32,535 bases of DNA from Acidobacteria bacterium 13_2_20CM_57_17 (GCA_001914785.1 MNDE01000177.1:1-32535); one strand, 5' to 3'; positions 23,675 through 32,535 are shown, counted from the stretch's first letter. The notes: generated by a model from the letters alone, not told the origin. Program-made: numbers and translations.

Positions 23675-24325
23675 TCAATCTCCGCGCTTTTTTGCCTGGC
23701 TTACCACCCGGCGCCGGGCCCGAAAGAGCCTCACTTTCACCGTGTTGCCATTCAGATTCAAAACTTCCGCGATCTCCTCGATCGAATATCCTTCCACTTC
23801 CTTCAGGATCAGCATGAGACGGTCGCGTTCATCCAACCCTTCGAGCAACCGCTCCACGTGCTCCCGCGCTTCCATCTTCTCGCTGATATCCGGCCCGGGA
23901 TTCTCTTTTTCCCCGGACGTGATGACCTGCCTGGCTTGTTCCTCGCTCAAGTCGGATTCATATACCAGAGGCCGAACCTTCTTTTTTCTCAGCAAGTCCC
24001 AGCATTCATTTACCGTGATCTTGTACAGCCAGGTGCTGAATGCCGCCCGCTGATCAAACCGCTTCAGCGAAAAATACGCCTTTACAAAAACCTGCTGGGC
24101 GATATCCTCCACGTCCTCGCGCCTTCGCAGAATCCCGCCCGCCACGGCAAATACGCGGTGCTGATGACGCCGGACAAGTTCCTCAAACGCCTCCTTGTCC
24201 TCTCGCTGCGCCCGGCGAACCAGTTCGCGATCGTGAGTCGCGGCGGCGGCCTTCGAGCTAGGCCCCTGCGCGGCTGTCACCGCCAGGGGTGTCTCGAAGG
24301 GCCCCACTTTTGGGACGCGCGCCAT
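23675..24325 (-). CDS. ECF-type RNA polymerase sigma factor
   Basis: A 216-residue sigma factor from the ATG at 24325; a TTG at 24364 would add 13 residues. Region 2 is clear (DRELVRRAQREDKEAFEELV, then DVEDIAQQVFVKAYFSL and FSTWLYKITVNECWDLLR), and region 4 ends with YSIEEIAEVLNLNGNTVKVRLFRARR. The link between them is longer and acidic (EKENPGPDISEKMEARE). With the anti-sigma factor and the Spy-like protein it forms an envelope-stress-type module. No ECF-type promoter could be picked with confidence, so autoregulation is not shown. The start remains uncertain because neither candidate has a good Shine-Dalgarno sequence. Confidence 0.92.
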   Translation of the reverse strand: MARVPKVGPFETPLAVTAAQGPSSKAAAATHDRELVRRAQREDKEAFEELVRRHQHRVFAVAGGILRRREDVEDIAQQVFVKAYFSLKRFDQRAAFSTWLYKITVNECWDLLRKKKVRPLVYESDLSEEQARQVITSGEKENPGPDISEKMEAREHVERLLEGLDERDRLMLILKEVEGYSIEEIAEVLNLNGNTVKVRLFRARRRVVSQAKKRGD

Positions 24326-24393
24326 ACGCTTTTGGTTACGGCCGTTCTCTCCGGGTTGCTCCAACCTGCATCAAATGTTTCACTTTCCACTCG

Positions 24394-24409
24394 GCAAGTT
24401 TGTACTTGC
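24394..24409. promoter_or_regulatory. Dyad operator candidate over the XRE gene promoter
   Basis: GCAAGT-TTGT-ACTTGC is a perfect 6-4-6 dyad. Its right arm overlaps the -35 (TTGCTT, 24406-24411) of the XRE gene promoter. Dimeric XRE regulators commonly use this CAAGTnnnnACTTG layout, so self-repression is likely. Confidence 0.5.
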
Positions 24410-24435
24410 TTCCTATCTTACCTGCATGGAATAAT
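24406..24435 (+). promoter_or_regulatory. XRE gene promoter, possibly leaderless
   Basis: TTGCTT (24406-24411) and AATAAT (24430-24435) are separated by 18 bases. The -10 lies 6 bases before the ATG at 24442 and no strong Shine-Dalgarno sequence is present, so the message may begin at the start codon. Confidence 0.45.
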
Positions 24436-24441
24436 ACCCGC

Positions 24442-24813
24442 ATGATTATTGGTGACCGCCTTCGCGCACTCCGCGAAGAAAAGAAACTCTCCCAGGGCGA
24501 CATCGAAAAGCGAACGGGGTTGCTTCGTTGTTATATTTCCCGCGTGGAAAATGGCCATACTGTTCCGGCCATCGAAACGCTGGAAAAGCTCGCTCGCGCT
24601 CTCGAGTGCCCACTCTATCAACTCTTTTATGACGGTGAGGAACCGCCGCAGTTGCCGAATCTTCCCAAGCGCAAGTCGTCTGACGACATCGCCTGGGGCA
24701 GCGTCGGTAAAGATGCACGCTTTCTTAACAAGCTTCGCCGCTTGCTGAGCAAAGTGGAAGAAGGGGACCGCAAACTTATTCTCTACATGGCCCAGAAAAT
24801 GGCTAACCGCTAG
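24442..24813 (+). CDS. XRE-family transcriptional regulator
   Basis: A 123-residue DNA-binding protein. The helix-turn-helix spans about residues 4-60: GDRLRALREEKKLSQGDIEKRTGLLRCYISRVENGHTVPAIETLEKLARAL. A C-terminal helical part (DARFLNKLRRLLSKVEEGDRKLILYMAQKM) probably mediates dimerisation. The ATG at 24442 is chosen over an upstream frame that opens at 24289, because the latter overlaps the sigma gene and is unlike a protein. It is divergent from the ECF operon and may control it as well as itself. A strong terminator follows. Confidence 0.93.
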   Translation: MIIGDRLRALREEKKLSQGDIEKRTGLLRCYISRVENGHTVPAIETLEKLARALECPLYQLFYDGEEPPQLPNLPKRKSSDDIAWGSVGKDARFLNKLRRLLSKVEEGDRKLILYMAQKMANR

Positions 24814-24871
24814 TCCCGCAATCGGACTTCTCCGGTTGTCGCTGTTCTGTATCATTGGAACTTTTGGGAGA

Positions 24872-24905
24872 GGCCGCGCATACCCGCTGCGCGGCCAGTT
24901 TTTTT
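24872..24905 (+). terminator. Intrinsic terminator of the XRE gene
   Basis: GGCCGCGCA (24872-24880) pairs with TGCGCGGCC (24888-24896) around a 7-base loop, followed by AG and seven T (24899-24905). This is a textbook intrinsic terminator, 58 bases after the stop. Confidence 0.92.
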
Positions 24906-24985
24906 GGCAGGCCTCAAAGTACCGGCAAGGATTCCCTCCGGATTTCGCAAGTCTGCGTTCTGGCACACTAAGCCCCCAGGCAGGA

Positions 24986-26617
24986 CTATTCCCACTCAAT
25001 CGTGCTTGGTGGTTTGGAACTAATGTCATACACCACCCGCGTGACCCCTGTTACTTCGTTGACGATCCGCGTGGAGATCCGTTCCAATACTTCGCCCGGG
25101 AGCCGGACCCAGTCCGCCGTCATAGCATCGTCAGATTCCACCACTCTGACCGCCACAGTCAGCCCGTAGGTTCGCCCGTCGCCCATAACCCCTACGCTCC
25201 TCACTGGGAGTAACACTGCAAACGCTTGCCACACTTTCTCATACAGCCCGGCGCGGCGAATTTCCTCTACCACGATCGCGTCGGCGTCCTGTAGCGTTAC
25301 CAAATGTGGGCGCGTTATTTCCCCGAGGAGCCGCACCGCCAGCCCCGGCCCCGGAAATGGGTGTTTCACCAGTATTTCTGCCGGCAGGCCCAGATCCTTG
25401 CCAATCCGGCGAACCTCATCTTTAAACAGGTCCCGCAGCGGCTCGATTAGCGCGAAGGGCATCTTCTCCGGCAAGCCGCCGACGTTATGGTGCGTCTTGA
25501 TCGTGGCCGAGGGCCCTTTCACCGAAACCGATTCGATCACATCCGGATAGAGCGTGCCTTGTACCAAGAATCCGATCTCCCCGTGGGCTTCCCCCGCCTG
25601 GAGCTTCTGTGCTTCCTCCGCAAAGACGGCGATGAATTCCCTGCCGATGCGCTTGCGCTTTTCTTCGGGGTCCGTAACTCCTTTCAGTTGTGCAAGAAAG
25701 CGCTCTGAAGCGTCCACGCCGATAACGTGGAGCTTCAATCGGTCCCGCAGCATCTCCAGCGTTTGCTCAAACTCGTTCTTCCTTAACATCCCCGTGTTTA
25801 CGAAAATGTTCGTCAGCCGCGTTCCCATCGCCCGGTGTACGAGCACGGCCGCCACCGTGGAATCCACGCCGCCGCTCAACCCGCAGATGGCCCACTTGTT
25901 TCCCACCTTCTCGCGGATTGCGGCGGTCGTCTCTTCGATGAACGCGGCTCCACTCCACTTCGGTTCGGCCTTGCAAACGCGAAACAGAAAATTTCGCAGT
26001 AACTCCGTTCCGCGCTCCGTGTGATTCACTTCGGGGTGAAATTCGACTGCATAGATCTTCTTTTCGGGGTTTTCCACGGCGGCGATGGCATTCTCTGTTC
26101 GGCCGATGGTGCGGAATCCTTCTGGGAGTGTTCGAACGTGATCTCCATGGCTGTTCCAAACTCGCAACGACGTAGGAGCCCCTGCAAACAGATGGGATCC
26201 CCCATTCCCTTTCGAATCCTCAATGCTCAGTTGCGCGCGTCCATATTCGCGGCGCGCCGCTTTCTCGACCTTGCCGCCCAGCGTGTGCGTAATCCACTGC
26301 ATCCCATAGCAAATCCCGAGTATGGGAATCCCCAGCGCCAGCACTTTTGGATCGCACTTCGGCGCCTCCGAGTCATAGACAGAGCTTGGACCGCCGGACA
26401 AAACGATTCCCGCAGGCGCAAACTTGCGGATTTCTTCAATCGAAGACGTGCACGGCAAGACGGCGGAAAAAACCTGTTGCTCGCGAATTCGGCGCGCAAT
26501 GAGCTGGGTGTACTGTCCGCCGAAGTCGAGAACCACCACGCCCCCGAGTTCCGCCTTCATCCTGCCTCCCTGCTTTCGCGCTTGCTCCGTAGCCTGTTTT
26601 GCCGCGCTCTCCATCAT
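24986..26617 (-). CDS. guaA: GMP synthase (glutamine-hydrolysing)
   Basis: A 543-residue enzyme that converts XMP to GMP. The class I amidotransferase part has Cys103 in GICYGMQ and His194/Glu196 in [10 protein letters not shown]; the synthetase part has the loop SGGVDS (248-253) and the C-terminal dimerisation domain ending in IEWE. It carries about 20 more N-terminal residues than usual. The ATG at 26617 (or 26614) is supported by GAGGGGGAT six bases upstream; ATG at 26560 would give the common length. It starts 10 bases after the leuS stop and ends the operon. Confidence 0.97.
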   Translation of the reverse strand: MMESAAKQATEQARKQGGRMKAELGGVVVLDFGGQYTQLIARRIREQQVFSAVLPCTSSIEEIRKFAPAGIVLSGGPSSVYDSEAPKCDPKVLALGIPILGICYGMQWITHTLGGKVEKAARREYGRAQLSIEDSKGNGGSHLFAGAPTSLRVWNSHGDHVRTLPEGFRTIGRTENAIAAVENPEKKIYAVEFHPEVNHTERGTELLRNFLFRVCKAEPKWSGAAFIEETTAAIREKVGNKWAICGLSGGVDSTVAAVLVHRAMGTRLTNIFVNTGMLRKNEFEQTLEMLRDRLKLHVIGVDASERFLAQLKGVTDPEEKRKRIGREFIAVFAEEAQKLQAGEAHGEIGFLVQGTLYPDVIESVSVKGPSATIKTHHNVGGLPEKMPFALIEPLRDLFKDEVRRIGKDLGLPAEILVKHPFPGPGLAVRLLGEITRPHLVTLQDADAIVVEEIRRAGLYEKVWQAFAVLLPVRSVGVMGDGRTYGLTVAVRVVESDDAMTADWVRLPGEVLERISTRIVNEVTGVTRVVYDISSKPPSTIEWE

Positions 26618-26627
26618 GCTATCCCCC

Positions 26628-29210
26628 TCACGTCACGACGAGATTCAATAACTTGTCCGGCACGAATATGCGCTTCACGACAGCTTTGCCTGCCAGATGT
26701 GGCGCAATTGCCGCGTCCGCTCGCGCCAGCTTTTCAACTTCGTCTGCGGTGGCCCCTGCGGCGACTTTCACTTTGCCGCGCAGCCGCCCATTCACCTGCA
26801 CGGGGATTTCGACTTCGTCCTCGCGCGTCAACACCTCATCAAACGCCGGCCAGCTCGCCTTCCACAATCCTCCGGAATGTCCCAGCATTTCCCAAAGCTC
26901 CTCCGAGAGATGTGGCGTCATCGGCGCCAGCATCAGCGTCAGCAGCTCCAGCACTTCCTTGCAAACTTCCGGCAGCACCTCTTTTTCCAGCGGCTCCTGC
27001 AGATAAATCTCGTTGGTCATCTCCATAACCAGCGCGATCGCCGAATTGAAGTGCCAGCGTGTCTCGAAGTCCTGCGTCACGCGCCGCAGCGTCTGATGCG
27101 CTTTGCGCAGCAGGAGTTTTTCCTTTGGAGAAACAGCCGCATCGCCGTTTCCGCTTTTCACTCCCTTTATCGCCGGCGCGTGGCGCTCCACCAGCCGGTA
27201 CACGCGGTTCAGAAATCTCCACGAGCCTTCAATGCTCTCTTCGCTCCATTCCAGATCCTTTTCAGGTGGCGCAGCGAACAGTGTGTAGAGACGCCCCGTG
27301 TCTGCTCCGTACTTCTGCGCCATCTCTTCCGCGCCAACGACGTTGCCTCTCGACTTCGACATGGCCACGCCGCCCTTTTGCACCATGCCCTGTGTAAAGA
27401 GCCGGGCAATAGGCTCGTTGTGCGTGATTAAACCCAGGTCGCGCATCACCTTGCACCAAAAACGCGAATATAGCAGGTGCAGAATCGCGTGCGTAATCCC
27501 GCCGATGTATTGGTCGATTTGAAACCAGTATGCGATCTTTGTCGAATCGTAAGGCGCTTTTTCGTTGCGCGGATCGCAGTAGCGGTAGAAATACCACGAC
27601 GAATCGACGAACGTGTCCATGGTGTCCGTCTCTCGCCGCGCCGGTCCGCCGCATTTCGGGCAAGTGGCATTGACAAACTCCGGCGTCGCCGCCAGAGGAG
27701 AGCCGCCCTCGCCGGTCAGTTTGACTTTGTCTGGAAGTATGACCGGCAAATCTTTGTCCGGAACTGGCACGATTCCATCCTCTTCGCAATAAACCACGGG
27801 AATCGGCGTGCCCCAATACCGTTGCCGCGAGATGCCCCAATCTTTCAGTCTAAAAATGGTCTCGGCGCGCCCGAATCCTTTTTGTTCCGCGAACGCCGCC
27901 ATCTTCGCGATGGCCGTTTCACTCTCCATACCGCTGTACGGCCCAGAATTCACGCTTACTCCATATTCGGTGAACGCCTCTTCCACGGCCTCCTGGCCTG
28001 AATGAACGGTTTCTGGCCTCTTCTTATCGGTTTCAACTTTTACCTTTGAGCTCTCGACTTCTTTCGGCTGCACCACCACGCGTACGAGCAATCCATATTT
28101 CCTGCAGAATTCCAGGTCGCGTTGATCGTGTGCCGGAACAGCCATGATGGCGCCTGTTCCATATTCCATCAGAACGAAATTGCCGACCCAGATGGGAATT
28201 TTCTCGCCGCTGAAGGGATTGATGGCGTAGCGTCCCGTGAAAAAGCCTTCCTTCTCCATCGTCGCCAAATCTTCGGTTTTCACCGAGGTCTGGAGCATCT
28301 TGGCCAGCTTGGCCTCTGCTTCGGCCCGCACCGGCGAATCTTTCAGCAGCTTCGGCAGCAGGGGATGCCTCGGCGCCAGGATCACCGCGGTCGCGCCATA
28401 AATCGTGTCAATGCGCGTCGTAAAAACTTCAATCGGCTCCGCGCCTGCGACTTCGGCGACGGCAAATTTCACTTTCGCGCCTTGCGACTTCCCGATCCAA
28501 TTCCGCTGCATCAGGATGACGCGTTCCGGCCATTTGCCTTCGAGTTCCTTCAAATCATCCAGCAACTGGTCCGAGTACGCCGTCGTCTTCAGAAACCATT
28601 GTTCGATTTCGCGTGATTCCACGAGCGTGTCTTCGTGCCGCCAGCAGTAACCGCCGTTCACCACCTGTTCGTTGGCCAGTACGGTGCAGCACTTCGGACA
28701 CCAGTTCACGCGGCTCTTTTTGCGGTACGCCAGCCCGCGCTCCAGCATGCGCAAGAAGAACCACTGGTTCCAGCGGTAATATTCCGGCTCGCAAGTGGAA
28801 ATCTCCCGCCGCCAGTCGTAGCTGAACCCAAAGCGCCGCAGCACGCGCTGAAATTCTGCAATGTTTTTGTTGGTCCACTCGCGCGGGTGAGTGTTATTTT
28901 TGATCGCCGCGTTTTCCGCAGGAAGGCCGAAAGCGTCCCAGCCCATCGGGTGCAATACGTTGAATCCGCGCATGCGTTTGACGCGCGCTACGACGTCTCC
29001 GATCGCGTAGTTGCGCATGTGACCCATGTGCATCGTGCCGCTAGGGTAAGGCAGCATTTCAAGCACGTAATATTTCGGTTTTGACGGGTCCGCCTCCGTT
29101 TCGAAGACGCGCGCTTCGGCCCAGCGTTTCTGCCACTTCTCCTCGATCTTCTGCGGGTCGTACGCCGGCCCAGCCGCTGTTACGCCGCCCGCGATGTTCT
29201 GCTCCGCCAC
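26628..29210 (-). CDS. leuS: Leucyl-tRNA synthetase
   Basis: An 860-residue class I synthetase that charges tRNA-Leu. HIGH is HMGH (61-64) in [15 protein letters not shown]; the KMSKS loop is AMSKS (616-620), with Ala in place of the first Lys. The zinc-site cysteines ([15 protein letters not shown]), the editing domain ([17 protein letters not shown], with the [15 protein letters not shown] segment) and the C-terminal anticodon-binding and extension regions are all present. Start is GTG at 29210; GGAG, which lies in the last codons of nfo, is about 10 bases upstream. Middle gene of nfo-leuS-guaA. Confidence 0.97.
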   Translation of the reverse strand: MAEQNIAGGVTAAGPAYDPQKIEEKWQKRWAEARVFETEADPSKPKYYVLEMLPYPSGTMHMGHMRNYAIGDVVARVKRMRGFNVLHPMGWDAFGLPAENAAIKNNTHPREWTNKNIAEFQRVLRRFGFSYDWRREISTCEPEYYRWNQWFFLRMLERGLAYRKKSRVNWCPKCCTVLANEQVVNGGYCWRHEDTLVESREIEQWFLKTTAYSDQLLDDLKELEGKWPERVILMQRNWIGKSQGAKVKFAVAEVAGAEPIEVFTTRIDTIYGATAVILAPRHPLLPKLLKDSPVRAEAEAKLAKMLQTSVKTEDLATMEKEGFFTGRYAINPFSGEKIPIWVGNFVLMEYGTGAIMAVPAHDQRDLEFCRKYGLLVRVVVQPKEVESSKVKVETDKKRPETVHSGQEAVEEAFTEYGVSVNSGPYSGMESETAIAKMAAFAEQKGFGRAETIFRLKDWGISRQRYWGTPIPVVYCEEDGIVPVPDKDLPVILPDKVKLTGEGGSPLAATPEFVNATCPKCGGPARRETDTMDTFVDSSWYFYRYCDPRNEKAPYDSTKIAYWFQIDQYIGGITHAILHLLYSRFWCKVMRDLGLITHNEPIARLFTQGMVQKGGVAMSKSRGNVVGAEEMAQKYGADTGRLYTLFAAPPEKDLEWSEESIEGSWRFLNRVYRLVERHAPAIKGVKSGNGDAAVSPKEKLLLRKAHQTLRRVTQDFETRWHFNSAIALVMEMTNEIYLQEPLEKEVLPEVCKEVLELLTLMLAPMTPHLSEELWEMLGHSGGLWKASWPAFDEVLTREDEVEIPVQVNGRLRGKVKVAAGATADEVEKLARADAAIAPHLAGKAVVKRIFVPDKLLNLVVT

Positions 29211-29216
29211 GCCGCC

Positions 29217-30389
29217 CTATCTCCTCTTTCTTTTCTTCGTCGTCTTCCTTGCCATGCTTCCCTTCGTCCCACTTTTCTTCCGCGGAGTCTTCTTCTCTGC
29301 TTTCTGCGTTTTCCGCGTCTCTGCCTTATCTTTTCTCCTATTCTCCGAAATCTTCTTCTTCAGCGCAGCCGTCAGCATCGAGAATCCCTTCTCGGCTTCC
29401 GGCGCTTGCTCCTTCAATCCCGCCAACTCCCACAGGGCCGCCACGTTCCGCCGGTCATCGCCCGGATCGTCAATCGGCGTCTCTGCCACGAAGGCCCGCC
29501 CCATCAACCCTTCCGGCGGCGCCGCGCCAAATCGCGGATGCCGCAAAATCCTTGCGAACGCCTGCGCTCCAATCTTTCCTTTTCCAATGTGCTCGTGACG
29601 GTCCACTCGCCCGCCCAGCGGAACCTTCGAATCGTTCACGTGAAATACCGGCACGTTCTCGATCCCGATCGCGCCGTCAATCTGCCCGATTGTCGAAGCC
29701 AGCCCGCCTTCGCTTTTGATGTCGTATCCTGCGGCAAACAAGTGCGCGGTATCCAGGCACGCCCCGGCCGGCACGTCACGCAGCCCCGCCAAAATCTCTC
29801 CCACTTCTTCCAGCCGCGCGCCAACCGCCGACCCCATCCCCGCGGTGTTCTCGATCAGGATTCGCAGAGTGCTCATGGGAGCCCGTTTCGATGCTTGCTT
29901 CACGGACTCCACGATTGTCGAGACCGCATGCTCCGTTTTCGACTCGCCGCGAGCGCCCGGGTGCACCACCAGAAAATCCGCTCCAAGAGCCACCGCGCGC
30001 ACGATCTCATCATGGAACGCCTGGATTGAGCGCGTCCTCAACATCGGCTGCGAAGCTGCCAGATTGATCAGGTAATTTGCATGAACGACCAACGGTCCGA
30101 GCCCCAGCTCGTCCCGCCGCGCACGAAACGCCTGCGCGTCCACTTCCGGAATCCGGGCTGAACCGCCTTGCCACATGCGTGGGCTGGCAGAAAAAATCTG
30201 CAGCGCGTTGCAGCCTAGTTTGCGGGCAGACTCCAGCGCGTTCAGGTAACTTCCGGCGATGGAGGTGTGAATCCCAATTCGCAGGCGCCCATCCATCCAC
30301 GATGGCGGCAGCGGTTCAGGCTCGGGTTCAGGGCGATATTCGTCTTCGGGATCAAATTCAGTAACTGGAGTGATGGGCTGTTCAGGCAT
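29217..30389 (-). CDS. nfo: Endonuclease IV with acidic head and Lys/Arg-rich tail
   Basis: A 390-residue AP endonuclease of the xylose-isomerase-like barrel family that cuts DNA at abasic sites. The metal-binding residues lie in VVHANYLINLA, VVHPGAR, LIENTAG, LDTAHLFAAGYD, FHVNDSK, and GGRVDRHEHIGKGKIG. The core is about 280 residues. An acidic, Pro/Glu-rich head of about 30 residues precedes it, and a Lys/Arg-rich tail of about 55 residues follows, probably for DNA contact. The ATG at 30389 is used; a TTG two codons earlier and an internal ATG at 30296 are alternatives. It is first in the operon with leuS and guaA, and its tail codons hold the leuS Shine-Dalgarno sequence. Confidence 0.93.
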   Translation of the reverse strand: MPEQPITPVTEFDPEDEYRPEPEPEPLPPSWMDGRLRIGIHTSIAGSYLNALESARKLGCNALQIFSASPRMWQGGSARIPEVDAQAFRARRDELGLGPLVVHANYLINLAASQPMLRTRSIQAFHDEIVRAVALGADFLVVHPGARGESKTEHAVSTIVESVKQASKRAPMSTLRILIENTAGMGSAVGARLEEVGEILAGLRDVPAGACLDTAHLFAAGYDIKSEGGLASTIGQIDGAIGIENVPVFHVNDSKVPLGGRVDRHEHIGKGKIGAQAFARILRHPRFGAAPPEGLMGRAFVAETPIDDPGDDRRNVAALWELAGLKEQAPEAEKGFSMLTAALKKKISENRRKDKAETRKTQKAEKKTPRKKSGTKGSMARKTTKKRKRR

Positions 30390-30418
30390 GCTCAATGAGA
30401 ATTTCGGCTCCGTCTTAA

Positions 30419-30434
30419 ACTCCCTATTCTAACA
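30419..30434 (-). promoter_or_regulatory. Extended -10 promoter of nfo-leuS-guaA
   Basis: TGTTAGAAT on the minus strand (30434-30426) is a -10 with one mismatch plus the TGn extension. Transcription would start near 30419, about 30 bases before the nfo ATG. No good -35 is visible. Confidence 0.5.
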
Positions 30435-30544
30435 CAGGCCTCAAATCACCATGCTGATATGGGTTTTGCGCAGCGTGTCACGCAGAGTAGGGTGAGGGAT
30501 AACGTCCCAGGAACTTTTTCACACGAGTCGCCGTACTGCTGTTC

Positions 30545-31081
30545 ATGGAAAATGCCCACAGGCAATTCGGAACCCCGGAATGGCTGGTCTTGATTGGAGC
30601 GAGCGTCTTTATTCTGGTCTTGGCTGTATCGGCCTTTTTTGAAGCGGACATCCGCTGGCTGCACTTTTTTCAAGCGTGGATGTACATCGTGACAATCGCC
30701 CTGAGTCTTCAGGGCAACCGTTGGGGATATTTCGTCGGGATTTCCACTGCAGGCTTTTGGGACTACGCCAATGTTTTTGCAACCACCTTCTTCTTCAACG
30801 GGCTCGAAGAGCTATCTCATTGGGTCCATACCGGACATCTGGCGCGCCCGGATCTTTTTATCGCGGTTCCGGCGTGGTTCTCCAATTTGTTGGTGATAAT
30901 TGGGTGCGCGTAGGCGTATCCACGGAAGCCAACAAAACCCCGAAGCGACATCATCAGGGTTCTGGTTTCCTTCACGCTCACCACGCTTTTTTTCGCCGCA
31001 GACATGGCTTTGTTCCAGCCGCGCTACCTCGGCATCTTTCGCCGATTGTTACACCCGCACCTTCCCTGGGGGGTTCGCTGA
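30545..31081 (+). pseudogene. Membrane protein gene interrupted by one in-frame TAG
   Basis: From the ATG at 30545 the frame codes 122 residues, meets TAG at 30911-30913, and then stays open in the same frame for 55 more codons to TGA at 31079-31081. The downstream part continues naturally (AYPRKPTKPRSDIIRVLVSF, then TLTTLFFAADMALFQPRYLG, a further membrane segment), so the original protein was about 178 residues with five or so membrane helices. One base change would explain it (from CAG, TGG or TAC/TAT, for example). I do not recognise the family. A recent nonsense mutation, stop readthrough or a sequence error are the options. No Shine-Dalgarno sequence is evident. Confidence 0.7.
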
Positions 31082-31144
31082 CACTCTTACCCCTTGGCGT
31101 GACGTAAAGACGCCCAGTCGGAGACTTCGATTTCGGTTGACGCT

Positions 31145-31576
31145 TTATCGCCCGAACATGGAGAGCGGAATCCGCCCACCAGTCGATTCGTCTGTTTCCC
31201 TGGGGGGCGCGGCAATGTATTGGTCCACGGGTCGATTCGAGATGCGATCGAGCGCGTCCGCGATCCGCGACAGCTCATAGACAAGCTGGTCGCTCACCAC
31301 GGACCTCTCCAAAACGACGGCACGCCTTCGGCGAAACTGTTGCACGGCCCAGGCTGTCACCGCCACGACGAGAACCACAATCGCCAGAAACTCTTCCTTG
31401 CCTGTGATGGTGATCGTACGGCCAAAGAGATGAAAGATATGATCCGAGAGCAATTGTTCCTCCCGGCTGGGGCTAAAGTGGACAACTACCGTATTGGATG
31501 CCTTTTCACCCGCCATGGTCAATGAAATTCGTAGCGTCGGCTTGCTCGAAGTCTCGCCATTCCGCTGGCGGTTCAT
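31145..31576 (-). CDS. Small single-pass membrane protein coupled to the GGDEF regulator
   Basis: A 143-residue protein with one membrane helix (about 63-79, FLAIVVLVVAVTAWAVQ), a basic anchor (QFRRRRAV) and a short coiled coil (VVSDQLVYELSRIADALDRI). The ATG at 31576 overlaps the upstream stop as ATGA, which argues for coupling; an ATG at 31516 is an alternative without ribosome-binding site. I do not recognise the family. It may be a partner of the response regulator encoded before it. Confidence 0.65.
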   Translation of the reverse strand: MNRQRNGETSSKPTLRISLTMAGEKASNTVVVHFSPSREEQLLSDHIFHLFGRTITITGKEEFLAIVVLVVAVTAWAVQQFRRRRAVVLERSVVSDQLVYELSRIADALDRISNRPVDQYIAAPPRETDESTGGRIPLSMFGR

Positions 31577-32511
31577 TTCACCGCTTGACCGGCTTCACCC
31601 AGCGGGGTTTGTGCGGTCCGCTTGGCCTCAAGCAAAGCCGCATCCGCCTGTTGCAACATGGCGCGCAGTTGCAGCTGCTCGCCGCCTTCAGACCCGGCCA
31701 TGCCGAAATTCGCGAATAAAGGAAGGGCGGTGCCATGGAAGGAAAAATCATAGTTAGCGATTTTCTCGCGCAGCCGATTCAATACTAGGTTCATGTTCTC
31801 CCTGGTGACATGCGAAATGACAAGGATGAACTGGTCACCACCCATATGGCCGCAGAGATCGGAAACCCGCGTATTCTTCTTGAGAATCTCGCTGAACGCT
31901 TGGAGCATGGAATCTCCTGCGCCGTGGCCAAATAAGTCAGTGGCAGGTTTGTAGGAATCGAGGTCGGAAAGCACCACCCAAATGGGATACCCGTGTCGAA
32001 CCGCGCCGGAGATTTGCTTCACCGACCATTCCTCGACGGCGCGGCGATTGGCCAAACCCGTCAGTGGATCAGTGCGCGCATCGAGGGCCAGCGCCTTGGT
32101 TTTTGCTTCGATCTCGCGATGCATTTCGATTACTCTTCGGCCGACGCCAACGCGCGCGCGCAGTTCGTCGCTATCAAATGGCTTGGTGAGGTAATCGTCC
32201 GCGCCGGCAGCCAGCCCTTCGGCAATGCTCTTTTTGTCGGAGTTGCCCGTTAGCAGCATTAGGTACGTGTAGGCGCTTGTGAACTGCTTCCGAACTATGC
32301 GGCACAGCTCGGGACCGGAAATATCCGGCAATTGCCAATCGGCGATGACCAGATCGGAAAGACGTTCGCCAAAGAGCCGCAACGCGTCCGATCCTTCCTT
32401 GGCAAAACCGAGGGTATAAGGAGCTTGGGCCAGGGCGTGCTCGAGGAGTTTACGGGAAACCGGTGAGTCGTCCACCACAAGAACACGGATTTCCTGTGAC
32501 GTCTGTGTCAT
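31573..32511 (-). CDS. REC-GGDEF response regulator with degenerate GGDEF site
   Basis: A 312-residue two-domain regulator. The receiver domain (about 8-125) has all phosphorylation residues: Asp14/Asp15, the phospho-acceptor Asp58 in VIADWQ, Thr88 and Lys110 in LTKPFD. The GGDEF domain (about 145-300) has GGDQF (224-228) where GG(D/E)EF is required, and SDLDSYKPATDLFGH instead of the usual DxDHFKxxNDxxGH, losing the Asn that contacts the guanine base. It is therefore probably not an active diguanylate cyclase but may bind GTP, c-di-GMP or a partner. The ATG at 32511 has weak GAGAAA upstream. Closely coupled to the small membrane protein gene. Confidence 0.9.
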   Translation of the reverse strand: MTQTSQEIRVLVVDDSPVSRKLLEHALAQAPYTLGFAKEGSDALRLFGERLSDLVIADWQLPDISGPELCRIVRKQFTSAYTYLMLLTGNSDKKSIAEGLAAGADDYLTKPFDSDELRARVGVGRRVIEMHREIEAKTKALALDARTDPLTGLANRRAVEEWSVKQISGAVRHGYPIWVVLSDLDSYKPATDLFGHGAGDSMLQAFSEILKKNTRVSDLCGHMGGDQFILVISHVTRENMNLVLNRLREKIANYDFSFHGTALPLFANFGMAGSEGGEQLQLRAMLQQADAALLEAKRTAQTPLGEAGQAVK

Positions 32512-32535
32512 GCTTTTTCTCGCAGATTGTCGTGT

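Noticed and set aside
23138..24445. Long open frame of 435 codons on the plus strand
   Set aside because: It lies opposite the sigma and anti-sigma genes, whose domains are unmistakable, and its product has no family features.
26021..27028. Open frame of 335 codons on the plus strand
   Set aside because: It spans the guaA-leuS junction in antisense and has the arginine/proline-rich composition of a shadow frame.

Overview
The window reads like a chromosomal segment of a Gram-negative, moderately GC-rich soil-type bacterium, most likely an acidobacterium. That assignment is inferred from the gene set and protein style (PilZ with a divergent motif, the XRE/ECF/Spy-like trio, WD40-like PD40 exported proteins, the ccm-hemH-ctaA-ctaB-DUF420 arrangement); no rRNA or marker phylogeny is available. 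There is no rRNA, tRNA, CRISPR array, phage or insertion sequence that I can support. Almost all of the window is ordinary coding sequence, predominantly on the minus strand.

Layout. 1-2.5 kb: NAD synthetase (cut by the window edge), a SAM methyltransferase and an ErpA/IscA-type Fe-S carrier, all minus. 2.6-4.2 kb: an isocitrate dehydrogenase and a PilZ-like protein, plus. 4.2-14.7 kb: an unbroken minus-strand heme-handling cluster. In transcription order it is ccmE, ccmF, ccmH, a CcmI-like protein, a large exported anchor protein, a small structured gap, ccmA, ccmB, ccmC, ccmD, hemH, and then, behind its own sigma70-type promoter, ctaA, ctaB and a DUF420 protein. These genes cover the last step of heme synthesis, heme A synthesis for terminal oxidase, and c-type cytochrome maturation. 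CcmE carries a CxxxY heme-attachment motif instead of the histidine motif, and no ccmG lies in the cluster.

14.8-21.0 kb: a conserved unknown with an N-terminal CxxC, a 2Fe-2S ferredoxin-like protein, a large exported protein (eight propeller-type repeats, three PKD-like repeats and an Arg/Asp/Ser-repeat tail), a 677-base non-coding stretch with a plus-strand promoter and a family of 16-17 base repeats, and an exported PD40-repeat protein. 21.1-22.7 kb: ssb and a zinc-less alcohol dehydrogenase-like oxidoreductase. 22.7-24.8 kb: ECF sigma factor, anti-sigma factor and Spy/CpxP-like protein as one operon, with a divergent XRE regulator that has a dyad over its -35. 25.0-30.4 kb: an nfo-leuS-guaA operon. 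30.5-32.5 kb: a membrane protein gene interrupted by one in-frame TAG, then a REC-GGDEF regulator with a degenerate active site coupled to a small membrane protein.

The most interesting items are the repeat-bearing non-coding locus at 19.0-19.4 kb, whose motif also occurs at the start of the erpA transcript; the cysteine-type CcmE with retained CcmH and two unusual neighbours that share a helical-hairpin motif; the Shine-Dalgarno sequence buried in a terminator-like hairpin in front of the methyltransferase; and the inverted repeat with a coupled small ORF in front of ccmA. None is shown to be a new system by sequence reading alone.
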